From positions 1,116,001 through 1,180,000 of the forward strand of contig JAHLMK010000008.1 of the NCBI GenBank assembly GCA_019915135.1: 64,000 nucleotides of DNA, read 5' to 3'. The notes under the pieces were generated by a model. That model was not told where the DNA came from and searched no databases. It saw nothing but the letters and a program-made list of their open reading frames with translations. The stretch comes from Strobilurus pachycystidiatus (Eukaryota; Basidiomycota; Agaricomycetes; Agaricales; Physalacriaceae). A program made the translations under genes and the position numbers. Shown here one piece after another: positions 1 to 15,393 of the stretch (positions are counted from its first letter, which is position 1; every line of letters begins with the position of its first letter).

Positions 1-2035
1 TGGGCGAGCTAAATTTGCGTCTCGTCGAAACGGTCAGTCTTCTGGAAGAGACCCGGACGCGATACGAGGCCTGCGAGGCCGAAGGTCAGGAGAGTCTGAG
101 GGAGTTGACTCAGACGAGGGCTGAGATCGCAAAGCAGCTTACGACTATAGAGGAAGGCGTCACTCGCTGCAATCGGCTTTCAGAGGAACTGGAGGAGACG
201 AGGCAAATCTGGCAGGATGAGAAGGCACAACTCTCGCAGAGCCTGGAACATTTAGAGACCGAACTGCGAGAGGTAGAGGCCGCTCGCGACAGTCTCGACG
301 CACTCCATCAAACTCAGATTTCGCGCCATCGGGAGGCTGAGAGTGCTCAACTCCGTCAGCTTCGAGAGGATCTTGATGCGCTTAATGTTCAACTCGACCA
401 ACAGAACGATAAGGTTGCTCAGGCAGTTGCAGAGGCTGATGCTTTGCGCGCATCGCTGGCGGAAGAAACCAACGGTAGATCTTCGGACAGCGAACTTCAT
501 GCTCGGGAGCTCGAACAACTGGACGAACGCTATCGAGAACTAGAAGATCTCAATGCGGAACTCTCACGCGATTTGGATGGGGTCCATGTCGAGCTCAACA
601 GAACACAGGAACAAGTTGACGCTCTGCAAGCTGAGTTGACCGGCTATCAGCAGGACAACACCGCACTCGAAGCTACTGTGCAACGGGAGATGTCGCGCAG
701 TCGCCATCTTCAGAGCCAAGTTGATGAGTTGTGAGTCTTTGTTTCTCTTTTTGGTCAAAAATTGTTGACATTGATTTTGCGCCAGAAAGGATGAACTTAC
801 AGCATTGACCGCGAAACATGAACAATGTCGTGCGTCGCTTGCGCGGGCGGAGAAAGCTGCGAGTACCGCTGAGGTCAACTCCAGCATGCAGAATTCACAC
901 CACAAGCGGGAGATGTCGCAATTGCAACGCGAACTCTCGGCTCTAAGGTCCAAGCCAACTCTCGACCATGTGATTGCAGAACTGGAGGAACGAAATAACG
1001 AGATGGAGGAACTTTTGAGGGCCAAGTGCGCTGAAATCGAGGACAATGACGACAAGACTCTTGAGTACGCTCTTCTTACCTTTGTTCCGTTCTTGTTGAT
1101 GCTGACTGATTGCCAGAATGCTGAAAGAAAACAAGAAACTTGCCTCGAGGGTTGAATCTTTGACGCGTAAGGTGCAGAACTTGCAGACGAAATTAGTTGC
1201 AGCCAAGGCGTCACATTCGATGGTCAAAGCTGCTCCGAGTAGTGACGATGTCGCTGTCGCGGGCAGTCCTCCGTCTAGAGGCGTATCCCCTGTCCCATCG
1301 AATCCTTCACTATCATCGTTCCCTCGCTCGCGATCTAGCACGGTAACAAGTGCTGTCGAGCCAACGCTCCAATGTCCACCGTCTTCCAACAAACTGGCTT
1401 CATCCGCTTCCTCGACGTTTATGCCCCCCACCCTTCAATCGTCGTCATCTACCTCTCGTATATCACCTCCTGGAAAACCCCAGTCTGTCTCTCGCCCTCG
1501 CTCTGCGACCGTCACCGATACGGCAGCTGCATCCCACTCCAATCACACGCCACCTACCCCGAACTCACGCGCGCCTGCGAACCGTCTTGCTTCTGTTCCG
1601 TCATCTCTACCACGGCCAAAGACACCGGAACGCAGAGCTTTCACGCGCCCTGGCGTACCATCCTCCCAGGAACAGCTCGAAGCTCCTCAGTCGGCTGCTG
1701 GAAAGAAGAGGGCCGCTCCAGAAGACTTTGAGGACATTCCCGCTCAAGCTTTCACTGTTGACAGCCTCCCTGATATTCAGGCCGAGAGCACCCCACGACA
1801 ACAGAGGGTCATGCACAACATACATTCAGGTTTCACTCCAATGCGCCACAAGACCAGCAAACCCCTCATAACCCTTTCACCCAAACGTCCAACCACCTTC
1901 ATGAACGATCTCACGAATAATCCAGAGCCTTCAGAACCTGCAGAGGACAAGCCTTCGAAGCGGAGTTGGCTTACGAAGATCAGAGGACAATCATCCACGC
2001 AGGTGGCCGGTAAGCCATCCCGCGGAATACGTTGA
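1..2035 (+). CDS. Coiled-coil protein, C-terminal part (5' end outside window)
   Basis: Three exons are visible: up to 730, 786-1064 and 1117-2035. The introns have clean GTGAGT/CAG and GTACGC/CAG signals and keep the frame. The first two exons are an almost unbroken heptad-rich coiled coil (Glu/Leu/Arg/Gln rich, few prolines). The last exon ends the coil and continues into a Ser/Pro/Thr-rich disordered tail with many basic patches, ending KPSRGIR before the stop at 2033-2035. The N-terminal head that would name the family lies outside the window. A long coil followed by a basic SP-rich tail fits a kinesin-type motor tail or a cytoskeletal or spindle-pole scaffold, but no diagnostic motif is visible, so no family is assigned. 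It converges on the RING gene ending at 2864. Confidence 0.75.
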
Positions 2036-2863
2036 ATGTGGGCAGTGTTGGGACCTTTCATTATGCGGTTCTGTATTTCTAGCATTTCATTCTCTACGCA
2101 TCTATTTATCTCATGTACCCATGCATCTTCTGTACTTATCCCCTAGCACCGTTATGCAATTCACTGTCTATCAGCTTTGGTTCAGCTATCATCTGTACTT
2201 GCGAGTTCTCAATTACTGCTCTTCCATTGATGGTCGCTTGTGGAACATGCCCAGCACCAGCTGGCCCTCCCAACTCGAGGTCGTGGCTTCATATAAGGCT
2301 TCCCGCGTCTTAACAAACCCTTGTCTGGTCTCACGGGCTTCATCGCCACAGGCATGGCTTAGTAGGTAGTACGGTAGGATCCAAATACAGCAATGATAGC
2401 CGGCGATGGGCAACAGCATTGGATAACTGGGTGACTGTCCCACCGGCGCTGAACAACGGAGGCGCATATTGATATGCATCATACTGCCAAAAGGCATCAT
2501 GTTGTTTAGCGTGATGAACACTGGCCGTAAACCTGGCCTTCGCATGCTGTTACCAATCGTATCCAGAACAGGAACGCCTGAACGAAGAGGGCGGGTGAAG
2601 AAGGCATCATAGCAGATCCCAGCGACGGCTGCATCTTCGATACTGCCAACCAATTTTGCCACCACTACGGTCACACCGCAATCACTTGGTAAATACTGTG
2701 CCAAACATCTACACAAGAGTTATAGGGAATTCATGTTCTATATTATAAGTATCAGGATCCACGACGGACACGTACAGTAGCGGGGGTACAGAGCAAACAA
2801 GTAAGAGCGAATAGATGCTTTATAAAATCCTATTCTTCTCCTTCGTCTTTCATTCAACATTTT
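2036..2863. other. Intergenic stretch with one unassigned ORF
   Basis: This is the space between two convergent genes. The minus strand carries an open frame of about 165 codons (2716-2213) with Cys/Met/Leu-rich sequence such as FITLNNMMPFGSMMHINMRL. It has no ATG near its 5' end and I recognise no family. It may be a non-coding open stretch, a long 3' UTR, or a decayed gene. Confidence 0.3.
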
Positions 2864-4376
2864 CTAATCGAGATCATCCCATCCGCCAGGAAGATGAGGG
2901 TTACGGTTATTGTTAGAGCTTTGGCCAGAAGAAGACGAGGAAGAATTCTGGCGCGATGGAGGGGATCTCACTGTCCCAGATGGTGGACTGTTCATTCTCT
3001 GCGCCCCAAATACCGACTGTAATAGGTTGGGGAACCCGCCGCGAGCCGTTGTCGAACGATCTGCACTTTCAGTAGCAGGTGGATGGTGGTCCGGTTGTGC
3101 CACAAGTTGATGCCTACATCGGTATTGAGAAGGTTCTAGATGATACTAGAGGTCAAAGTCACCTGCAAACAGGGCAAGTGCCGCTCGTTTTCAACCAGGG
3201 CATTATACAGGGCTCGTGGAACTGGTGAAGGCATGGCAAAGTGGCCACGATTTGTTCGTCTGGATCTTCGGTTTCCAACGCGAATTGTTCTTTGCACACT
3301 GCGCAATCCTTGGACAGTGTTGACGCTATGTCCAGGTTTGAGCGAATCGATATATATATGGTTGCCGATGAGCTCACAGCCAACTTCAAGTACTTCTCTG
3401 GGAAGATCCTGCATGATTTCGTCTGTTGCTGGCACTGGTCTGTGAGGATTACTTGTCTCCATCAAATGGGTGATTATTTCGTCGAGGTCTGCCGCAACGA
3501 ACGTCAGTACCGACGAGTGGAGGAATAGATCAACGAACCGTGCTGATTTAAAGCATAGTCACCCATAGTTCTACCGCTTGTGCGGTCTGCTCCGAATCCG
3601 CGGGCAAAGAGCTCGTTCAGAGCGCCTCCTCCTTGCCCCATGCCGAGCATAGTAGCTAGATATTGTGTCAGCACGTTTGCATTGAAACCTTCCCCTTCCC
3701 CGGCGACCGGGCCCCGACGTAAATACCTGATCTAGTCAGAGAGATGTGTAAGGCGTTCAAGGATACTCACTCTGTCATAGTCGGCGGTTCGGTCAGAGTA
3801 GGTGGACCGCCAATCCTAATTGTTCGGGTACCACTCGAGTTTGAGAATGTGACTGCGGGGCCTTGTGGCTACAGAGGCAAGTTAGCCATGGCGCCAGTGC
3901 AGGGCGACAAGATGCCCGACTTACAGGTCTCCGCTCAGGAGCTCCCATTAATCGTTCAAAAAGGTCTATCACAACAGATAAGATGATACGCGGCATACAG
4001 TCTTGAGGCCAGACAGACCAATATACGCGGCATGAAATTGAAGGTCTGGTTCATCTTGTGGTTGTGCAAACTCGCGCGGGTCATCATTGGAGTCCTCGAT
4101 CTGTAATGCCACCGGTCATTCGTGGCTCGAAGCAGGACATTGCTTGCACACACTGCTTCGATGAAAGTGCCGTGGCACTCTGCACACGCGGGATCGGGCA
4201 CCTGCGAGACGGTCAGGTACGGACGGGGACGACAGTCTGGTGTTGCTCACCATTAACGGAATGGTCTCTCGGCCACACTGGATCGATTACTCAGCGTCAG
4301 AGCCAGCAGAGCGGACAACGGGCGTACGCACTTCATGGCAGAACCAGGTCGCCGATGGTGAAGGTCGCGAGGACAT
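2864..4376 (-). CDS. RNF126/RNF115-like RING-H2 E3 ubiquitin ligase
   Basis: This is a probable E3 ubiquitin ligase that passes ubiquitin from an E2 to cytosolic or membrane-derived clients. Splicing 4376-4332, 4277-4251 and 4201-4154 gives an N-terminal zinc ribbon FCHECGRETIPLM followed by CAECHGTFIEA, the BCA2-type CxxC..CxxC finger. The next exon (4100 downward) encodes IEDSNDDPREFAQPQDEP, as in RNF126-type proteins. A Gly/Arg-rich middle leads to ATDEIMQDLPREVLEVG and then, across an intron, to the RING-H2 finger DCAVCKEQF...CLHQFHEPCI...CPVCR at about 3160-3310. The tail is Ser/Asn-rich and ends GGWDDLD. The ATG at 4376 starts MSSRPSPSATWFCHE, giving the usual short leader before the ribbon. 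The middle exons around 3900-4026 are not resolved with certainty. It is divergent from the ABC transporter. Confidence 0.87.
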
Positions 4377-4726
4377 TGCTCGTGCGGACTGGCGTGGATC
4401 ACAGTTGGAGAATGAAGGAGAAGCGGAAAGAACTAGGCGCGCTGTCCGGATCCGGATACCTTTGTGATCGGGCTCGGCACTCACGTGCAGTGATATCATG
4501 TCACTCACGTCACGTCACTGTAAGCTGGTTTCTTCCCGCGGCCAACAACTGGCCAACACTTGTAAGTCTGCTTTCTGTTCATATCTGAAAGATGACTCTC
4601 TGGTTCCCTATTATACGAGCGTACTGTTTATGTGCGCGCTTGAGATCTTATACTGGGTTTACTGAACCCTAGTCAGTACGTCTGAGATGATGCTAACTTT
4701 GCTTACCTCCAGGATCATCCCAATTC
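4377..4726. promoter_or_regulatory. Shared upstream region of the RING E3 and ABC transporter genes
   Basis: These 350 bases lie between two divergent start codons. A short upstream exon of the transporter could lie here, since a clean acceptor (TTACCTCCAG) sits at 4703-4712 just before its proposed ATG. No TATA box or known operator was recognised. Confidence 0.4.
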
Positions 4727-10361
<5,635 letters not shown>

Positions 10362-10413
10362 TTTAGATTACTGCGGAGGCAGCGTCGATCTTGATAGCAC
10401 TGGCGTCCATTTC

Positions 10414-10420
10414 TATAAAA
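10414..10420 (+). promoter_or_regulatory. TATA box
   Basis: TATAAAA lies 60 bases upstream of the ATG at 10480 and 53 bases downstream of the transporter stop. This spacing is normal for a fungal core promoter and supports a separate promoter for the next gene. Confidence 0.5.
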
Positions 10421-10479
10421 GGCCTTTTCGAACTTGCCTCATCTTCTTCCTGAGCTATCACTCGAACCGCCACCACGCC

Positions 10480-11271
10480 ATGCTGCCAAACCTCGCATTG
10501 ACTGTCTGTATCTTCCTTCACTGTGTCTCTGCCTTCGCAGTCGTACCACCGCGTCAGTTTCTACCGGGAATCGTCTCAGAGGATACAACGACGACTCAAC
10601 ACACGACCACTGGCACCGCGAAAGAAACGCACACGCCTCTTTTGCCTATCTCCCTCCTCTCCTCTCTTTCGGAAAAGGCGGTCAAGACGCACTCCTCAAC
10701 GGCGACGACCCTCTCACAGACTACGACTAGCAGTCAGTCTCTGGTGACAACTTCTTTCACACCCTCGAGCACCTCCCCTTCGTCTCAGACAGCGAGCTCT
10801 ACCTATAACACCGTTCTTCCTACCACGCATATTGGCACGACCTCTCATGACAAAGAAACAAACTCGTCAAATACTTCTTCGCCATCTGGAGGCAACGTCA
10901 AGCAAACTAAAGTCGTCGGCATCACCGTGCTCTGCATCGCCGTAGCGGTCATCATCACCATGCTGCTCGGCTTCTTCGACACCTGGTGGGGCTATCTCAA
11001 AGGCGTTTGCACTGGACGGAAGAAAGGCGATGACAGTGATCTGTCTGAGGACTGGGAGAAGAAAAGGGCTATTTCTTGGCTGGGAGGTCCAGGGAATGAG
11101 AAGGGAGAGATGGGCTATCCCGCAGATTCCGTCAACGCGGAATACCCAGCGAAGTCGCCGACACTACCTTCGCCAACGTATGCGGCGTGGGACGATCCTC
11201 ATCCTCTTGACCCGCTGTACCGTCGACCGAGCACGCGTCCGCTCCCGCCTCTCAGGCCCTCGCCGTATTGA
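10480..11271 (+). CDS. Single-pass membrane protein with Ser/Thr-rich ectodomain
   Basis: This is an uninterrupted ORF of 263 residues. It opens with a signal peptide (MLPNLALTVCIFLHCVSAFA). A Ser/Thr-rich segment of about 120 residues follows, typical of O-mannosylated fungal surface stalks. One transmembrane helix lies near residues 146-166 (VVGITVLCIAVAVIITMLLG). After it come an aromatic stop-transfer stretch, basic residues, and a Pro-rich cytoplasmic tail ending LRPSPY. The layout resembles a wall-stress-sensor or mucin-like protein, but no WSC, Kre9 or other named domain is visible, so the function is unknown. It has its own TATA box. Confidence 0.75.
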   Translation: MLPNLALTVCIFLHCVSAFAVVPPRQFLPGIVSEDTTTTQHTTTGTAKETHTPLLPISLLSSLSEKAVKTHSSTATTLSQTTTSSQSLVTTSFTPSSTSPSSQTASSTYNTVLPTTHIGTTSHDKETNSSNTSSPSGGNVKQTKVVGITVLCIAVAVIITMLLGFFDTWWGYLKGVCTGRKKGDDSDLSEDWEKKRAISWLGGPGNEKGEMGYPADSVNAEYPAKSPTLPSPTYAAWDDPHPLDPLYRRPSTRPLPPLRPSPY

Positions 11272-11653
11272 GGCCTCGTCATTTCGTACATATTTTGGGA
11301 CACTTGTTTCTTCGCATCCTCGCGCACACCACACTGTATTTCTACCTTCACTTTGGACTCATCACATAGCCTATTCAATTCGAATACATTACACCAGCCT
11401 TGAATTTGCAGGCTCCATCTCCATCAGTGCACGACTGCCACAGTGGTGGCTCGTCTAGCATGCTCAGAAGGTCTTGTCACATTACACCTGACAGAAGGAA
11501 ACTAAGTGTGTTGCTGCTCATAGTTGTACGTGTACATTCGGTATAGAATGTGCATTCCTAAATCAAGGCCCTTCATCAATTTTCATTCAATGGACATGGG
11601 AAGCGCGTACATTTAGTTCACGCGTCGGACGCGTCGTATTTCAGTAAAAATGC
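11272..11653. other. Intergenic, convergent 3' ends
   Basis: About 380 bases between two convergent genes. It holds AT-rich, polyadenylation-like stretches and no supported ORF. Confidence 0.5.
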
Positions 11654-11903
11654 TCATTTCTTCGGCTCCTCTGCGGGCATCTTGACTTCGAGGTAATCAG
11701 ATACTAACAGACCGATGCCTGCGAAAGCAAACAGTCCTGCCGCCAAATTTCGGCGCGTATGAGCCGGAAGAGCTATGATTTAAGTCAGCCTGAAGACCTG
11801 GTGCATTGACTGGATCATTCCCACCCAAGTATGACTGCCATAGGGTACGAGTCTTAACATTAGATTCCGGCTGGGGCTGTTTCGGTTTCTGAGGCCCAGC
11901 CAT
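11654..11903 (-). CDS. Small single-pass membrane protein, probably mitochondrial
   Basis: Two exons (11903-11825 and 11772-11654, intron GTGGGA...ATAG) give a 65-residue protein. It has a polar Lys/Gln/Pro N-terminus (MAGPQKPKQPQ), an aromatic-basic segment RTLWQSYLALPAHTRRN, one hydrophobic helix LAAGLFAFAGIGLLVS, and an acidic tail ending MPAEEPKK. Small size, one helix flanked by arginines and a charged tail are typical of accessory subunits of respiratory or ATP-synthase complexes. I cannot place it in a named family. Its ATG is 91 bp from the riboflavin synthase ATG on the other strand, so the pair probably shares a promoter. Confidence 0.6.
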
Positions 11904-11994
11904 GGCAGTCACTGAACAACGTTATAATTTGCACCCGTTTGGCAACGCATCCGGGGCGCCGCTTACCCCGTCCTCCGCATCTCTGCATTCTACC

Positions 11995-12852
11995 ATGTTT
12001 ACCGGTTTAGTATGCCATCACCAGCGTACCGGACAGACTGGTTTCTGACCTGTCGACCTCGTAGATTGAGCATCTGGGCACTGTTTCTGAAATCATCGTC
12101 GATGCCGGTGGATGTACCTTGACGGTGTCAGACGCCGCACCCATTCTGGTGGACTGCAACATCGGGGACTCCATCGCAGTTAACGGAGCCTGCTTGACGG
12201 TCACTGAATTCGACAAGGCGGGGCAATTCAAAGTTTGGCTGGCAAACGAGACACTGGAGCGGACAGATCTAGGTGATTCCGGGCCTATTTGACGTGCATG
12301 ACGGGATCACCGACCGTCTCACTTAGGTGAACGCAAAGTGGGCGACCAGCTGAACCTAGAGCGCGCCATGGCTCCGCATGTGAGATTCGGAGGTCACTTT
12401 GTGCAGGCAGGTTACAAATTGGTTTGACATCGCCACACTAGTTGACGTTATTCTAGGGCCACGTAGACACCACCGCGACCATTGTGGAACAGTCACCGGA
12501 CGGGGACTCTCTTCGCCTGAGCTTTCAACTCCCGGAGCCAACCGAGTCGAGACCGTCTTTGCTGCCTTACATGATTCCGAAAGGCTACGTTACCATCGAC
12601 GGCGCATCGCTGACTCTGACGGCCGTAGATCACTCGCGAAGGACCTTCGATATCATGCTGATCCAGCACACGCAACAGAAGATTACTCTGAGCAAAAAGC
12701 CCATCGGCGCCAAGGTCAATATAGAAGTTGACATGGTCGGGAAGTATGTAGAGAAAAGTGTACATGCTGCTCTCGAGGGTGACGGTGGTAAACTGAGACC
12801 TCTTATCGAGAAAATTGTCATAGATGTATTAGCAACGAAAGGCTTGGTGTAA
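11995..12852 (+). CDS. RIB5: Riboflavin synthase (alpha subunit type)
   Basis: This enzyme dismutates two 6,7-dimethyl-8-ribityllumazine molecules to riboflavin and a pyrimidinedione, the last step of vitamin B2 synthesis. Exons are 11995-12009, 12065-12271, about 12327-12406 and 12457-12852. The start MFTGL-IEHLGTV is diagnostic. The two lumazine-binding repeats are visible: GDSIAVNGACLTVTEF then GDQLNLERAM and FGGHFVQ/GHVDTT in the first, and GYVTIDGASLTLTAVD with GAKVNIEVDMVGKYVEK in the second. The third intron (12407-12456) must use a GC donor to keep FVQ-GHVD intact. The gene ends only 53 bp before the next ATG. Confidence 0.95.
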
Positions 12853-12905
12853 ATGTAGGATACAGTTTATACTTATCAGTGTTTGAGTGAAGCTTGATCA
12901 AGTTG

Positions 12906-14883
12906 ATGCACTCAATTGAGCGTCCAAAACGGACATCTCCGAACTCTTCTGATTTCCCCGACCATCTCGCGCCGCCCCGCGGCACTCCCAAATCATCGAG
13001 AATCGTTTTCACGTCGCCGATGGATGGTGACGCAAGGCGGAAGGTGCGCTGCTCGTCGTTGCAGACAGTCCTGAGCATTTATTTTGCTCCAGGTGACTGT
13101 CAAGCTCTCGTACAGCGCACAGGAAGCGGATCCGTCGCCGAGTACGAGATACAATGCCCGACCGCCGTCACCGCTCAAGCGGCAGGCGTCGCCCTCACCG
13201 CGGCCGATGGTGAAGGTCAAGGCCAAAGTGAACAGCTCGGCGACGCCGAATTCGCTAGTGCGGAAGCCATCGAGGCTGAACGCGGGAGTAACGAGCAGCA
13301 CAACGCCCCGCGCTGGCTCCCCGGCCTCCGTCAAGCCGTCTCCTCGGTATAATGCGCCACCAACGCAGCCGAAAGCGCGACCACTGCACGTCCGCGCCAA
13401 CGTACACGCCCCGCAGATGGCAGCGTCGAGTTCTACTCCTGGGACTCCCGTGTCGAGGTACCATGGCCTCTCCAAGACGCCGTCACTGGACAGCCACAGC
13501 CCTGTCAACGGCAGCCCCCACAGGCGGACGTCCAGCGTTTCTCTTCTACACGATACCCCCAGCCTCTCTATACCAACGGGTCGCCATGGGTTTTCCATGT
13601 CACCACAATTGGATACGTCCGCGGAACCAGACCTCCGCGACGCGATGCACGGAGATGTAGCGCCCAAAATCAAGTCAAAGATATCCAAGCTTGTCAAGCA
13701 GGGCGAAGCACTATCAGCCTCCCCGCCCTACCCATCTCCACGTCCAAACGGCAGAACCCGAGCGCCGTCGATATCCTCCTCCAGCTTATCCTTCAGCTCG
13801 GCTAATACGTCCTCTACTTCTCCAGAGTACACCTTCTATCCTATAACCACTGCCGCCCCGGCCGCTAATCCGTATCGATATGGCTCGGGGAGAGCTCGTG
13901 CCTCTCCCCCGGCGCACCACTCCTACCAGCCGTTTCCTCGGGAAGGCACCCCCTCAAACTACAAACTCAATGCCAAGGTCGATCCCGCTACAATACCTCT
14001 ACCAACGCATTCTCCTCCTACATCGGCTCTGTCGTTCTCTTCCCGATCTTCAGTCTCGCGTTCTTCCCACCGGGATTCTGGGGACAGCCTCAACGGCGCC
14101 GCCAACCCAACTACATTGCGCTCTGCCCTCGACAACCTTGTGCAGCTCAGTACCACAGAAGATGACTTTTCAGATGACAGCAGTCACGAACGGGGCACTG
14201 ATGTGGAAGATATGACGCGCAAGGTTAGGGCGGAGGCTAAAACAAACAGAAAGGTAACTTTCACCCAAAACTCGCGCAGAAACCGCCATTTATTTGCTTA
14301 GATCGAGGACTTGGAGATAACCAATCGATCTTTGCTTGCGATCAATGTCACCTTGGAGGCGACTAAGCATCGACAGGCCAAGGAGATACGCGACTTGAAG
14401 CGTAAACTTCGAGAATCGCGTCTGATATTACCTCCGCGCGCGTACCGTGCTGTGAAATCATCGGTAGAGAACAAGGATGATGACACGGACGACGAGGAAG
14501 AAGAGGAGGACAACGAGGGAGACGACGAAGGGGACGAAGCGAGTATGACAAAGGGCGATGAGAGTTATAAGAGGGTCAAGGCACTGCTGGATGGCCTTGT
14601 AAAGACGGGAAAGCGTGCGCTCGAGGCGAAGCCTGTGGATTTCGTGGAGACAGGCAAAGGAGGCGCCAAGGTGCTGAGTGCCGAAGAAGTCGCAGACTGG
14701 GAGGCACCCGATGGAGCTGATGCTAGCATACGTGTGGACGACGACGAGTCGCGACCTCAGACGCCTCCTCCACTGGACGAGGATGGGTTCGACTCCGAAG
14801 ACGAGGTTGCGGCCATGACGATCCCGGATTCAGCACCTCCCAGCCCAGCAGGGCCACCCATTCTGATTACTGAAACACCCTAG
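12906..14883 (+). CDS. Ser/Pro-rich disordered protein with short coiled coil
   Basis: Three exons (12906-13043, 13093-14253, 14302-14883), with frame kept across both introns, give about 626 residues. Most of it is low-complexity and disordered, with many SP/TP and basic RPSP-type sites, as in phosphoregulated cytoskeletal or polarity scaffolds. Near residue 433 an amphipathic segment IEDLEITNRSLLAINVTLE continues as a short coil with basic heptads (KRKLRESRLILPPRAYR). An acidic run of Asp/Glu and a C-terminal segment with DEDGFDSEDEVAAM follow. No catalytic domain was recognised. The ATG at 12906 is the first in frame. Confidence 0.75.
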
Positions 14884-15393
14884 AATGTTTGCATGCATAG
14901 TTACGACGCGCATTAGACTCACGACATGACCTATTCGTCCTATTTATTTGCATCCATTATGACCCTCACCTATATCTGTACATCGTTCACCATGTTTCGC
15001 AAGAAAATGTGTAATACAATCCCGGATTCTGGATCATCTTCTGTGTTCAGCAGCGTTCGATGGAACCGCCGCCACTGGCCCAATTAGTATGTATTTGATT
15101 GACTTATAAGGAGGCTGGAGACGTCTTGATGCATAATGATAAAGTGGCGAGGAACTCCTGCCGTCGAGCTTCTGAGCCTATTCAGTAGTCGGGAGAGAGA
15201 GAGAGAGCGTTTGGAACGAAGGACCGAGAAGATAGGCAGAGGAACGACTGTCACGCTTTCAATCGTGGCATTTGGTAGCTGATACGTGTAACATTGATTC
15301 ATTCAATCCGAATGTAGCAGCAAAGATGCATATCCTGAGCATAACTAAAATGAAGCATAATGTATCATGGACCTGGTAATCCCCCACCTCGCC
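14884..15393. other. Intergenic, convergent 3' ends, with a short (GA)n tract
   Basis: This is 510 bases between two convergent genes. It contains a GA microsatellite of about eight units near 15192-15207. No supported gene was seen on either strand. Confidence 0.5.

Noticed and set aside
12993..13697. Minus-strand ORF of 234 codons opposite the disordered protein
   Set aside because: It lies wholly antisense to a spliced gene with clear frame and introns; GC-rich Ser/Pro coding often leaves the opposite strand open.
15192..15207. GA dinucleotide tract as a regulatory element
   Set aside because: A short microsatellite between convergent genes; nothing links it to regulation.
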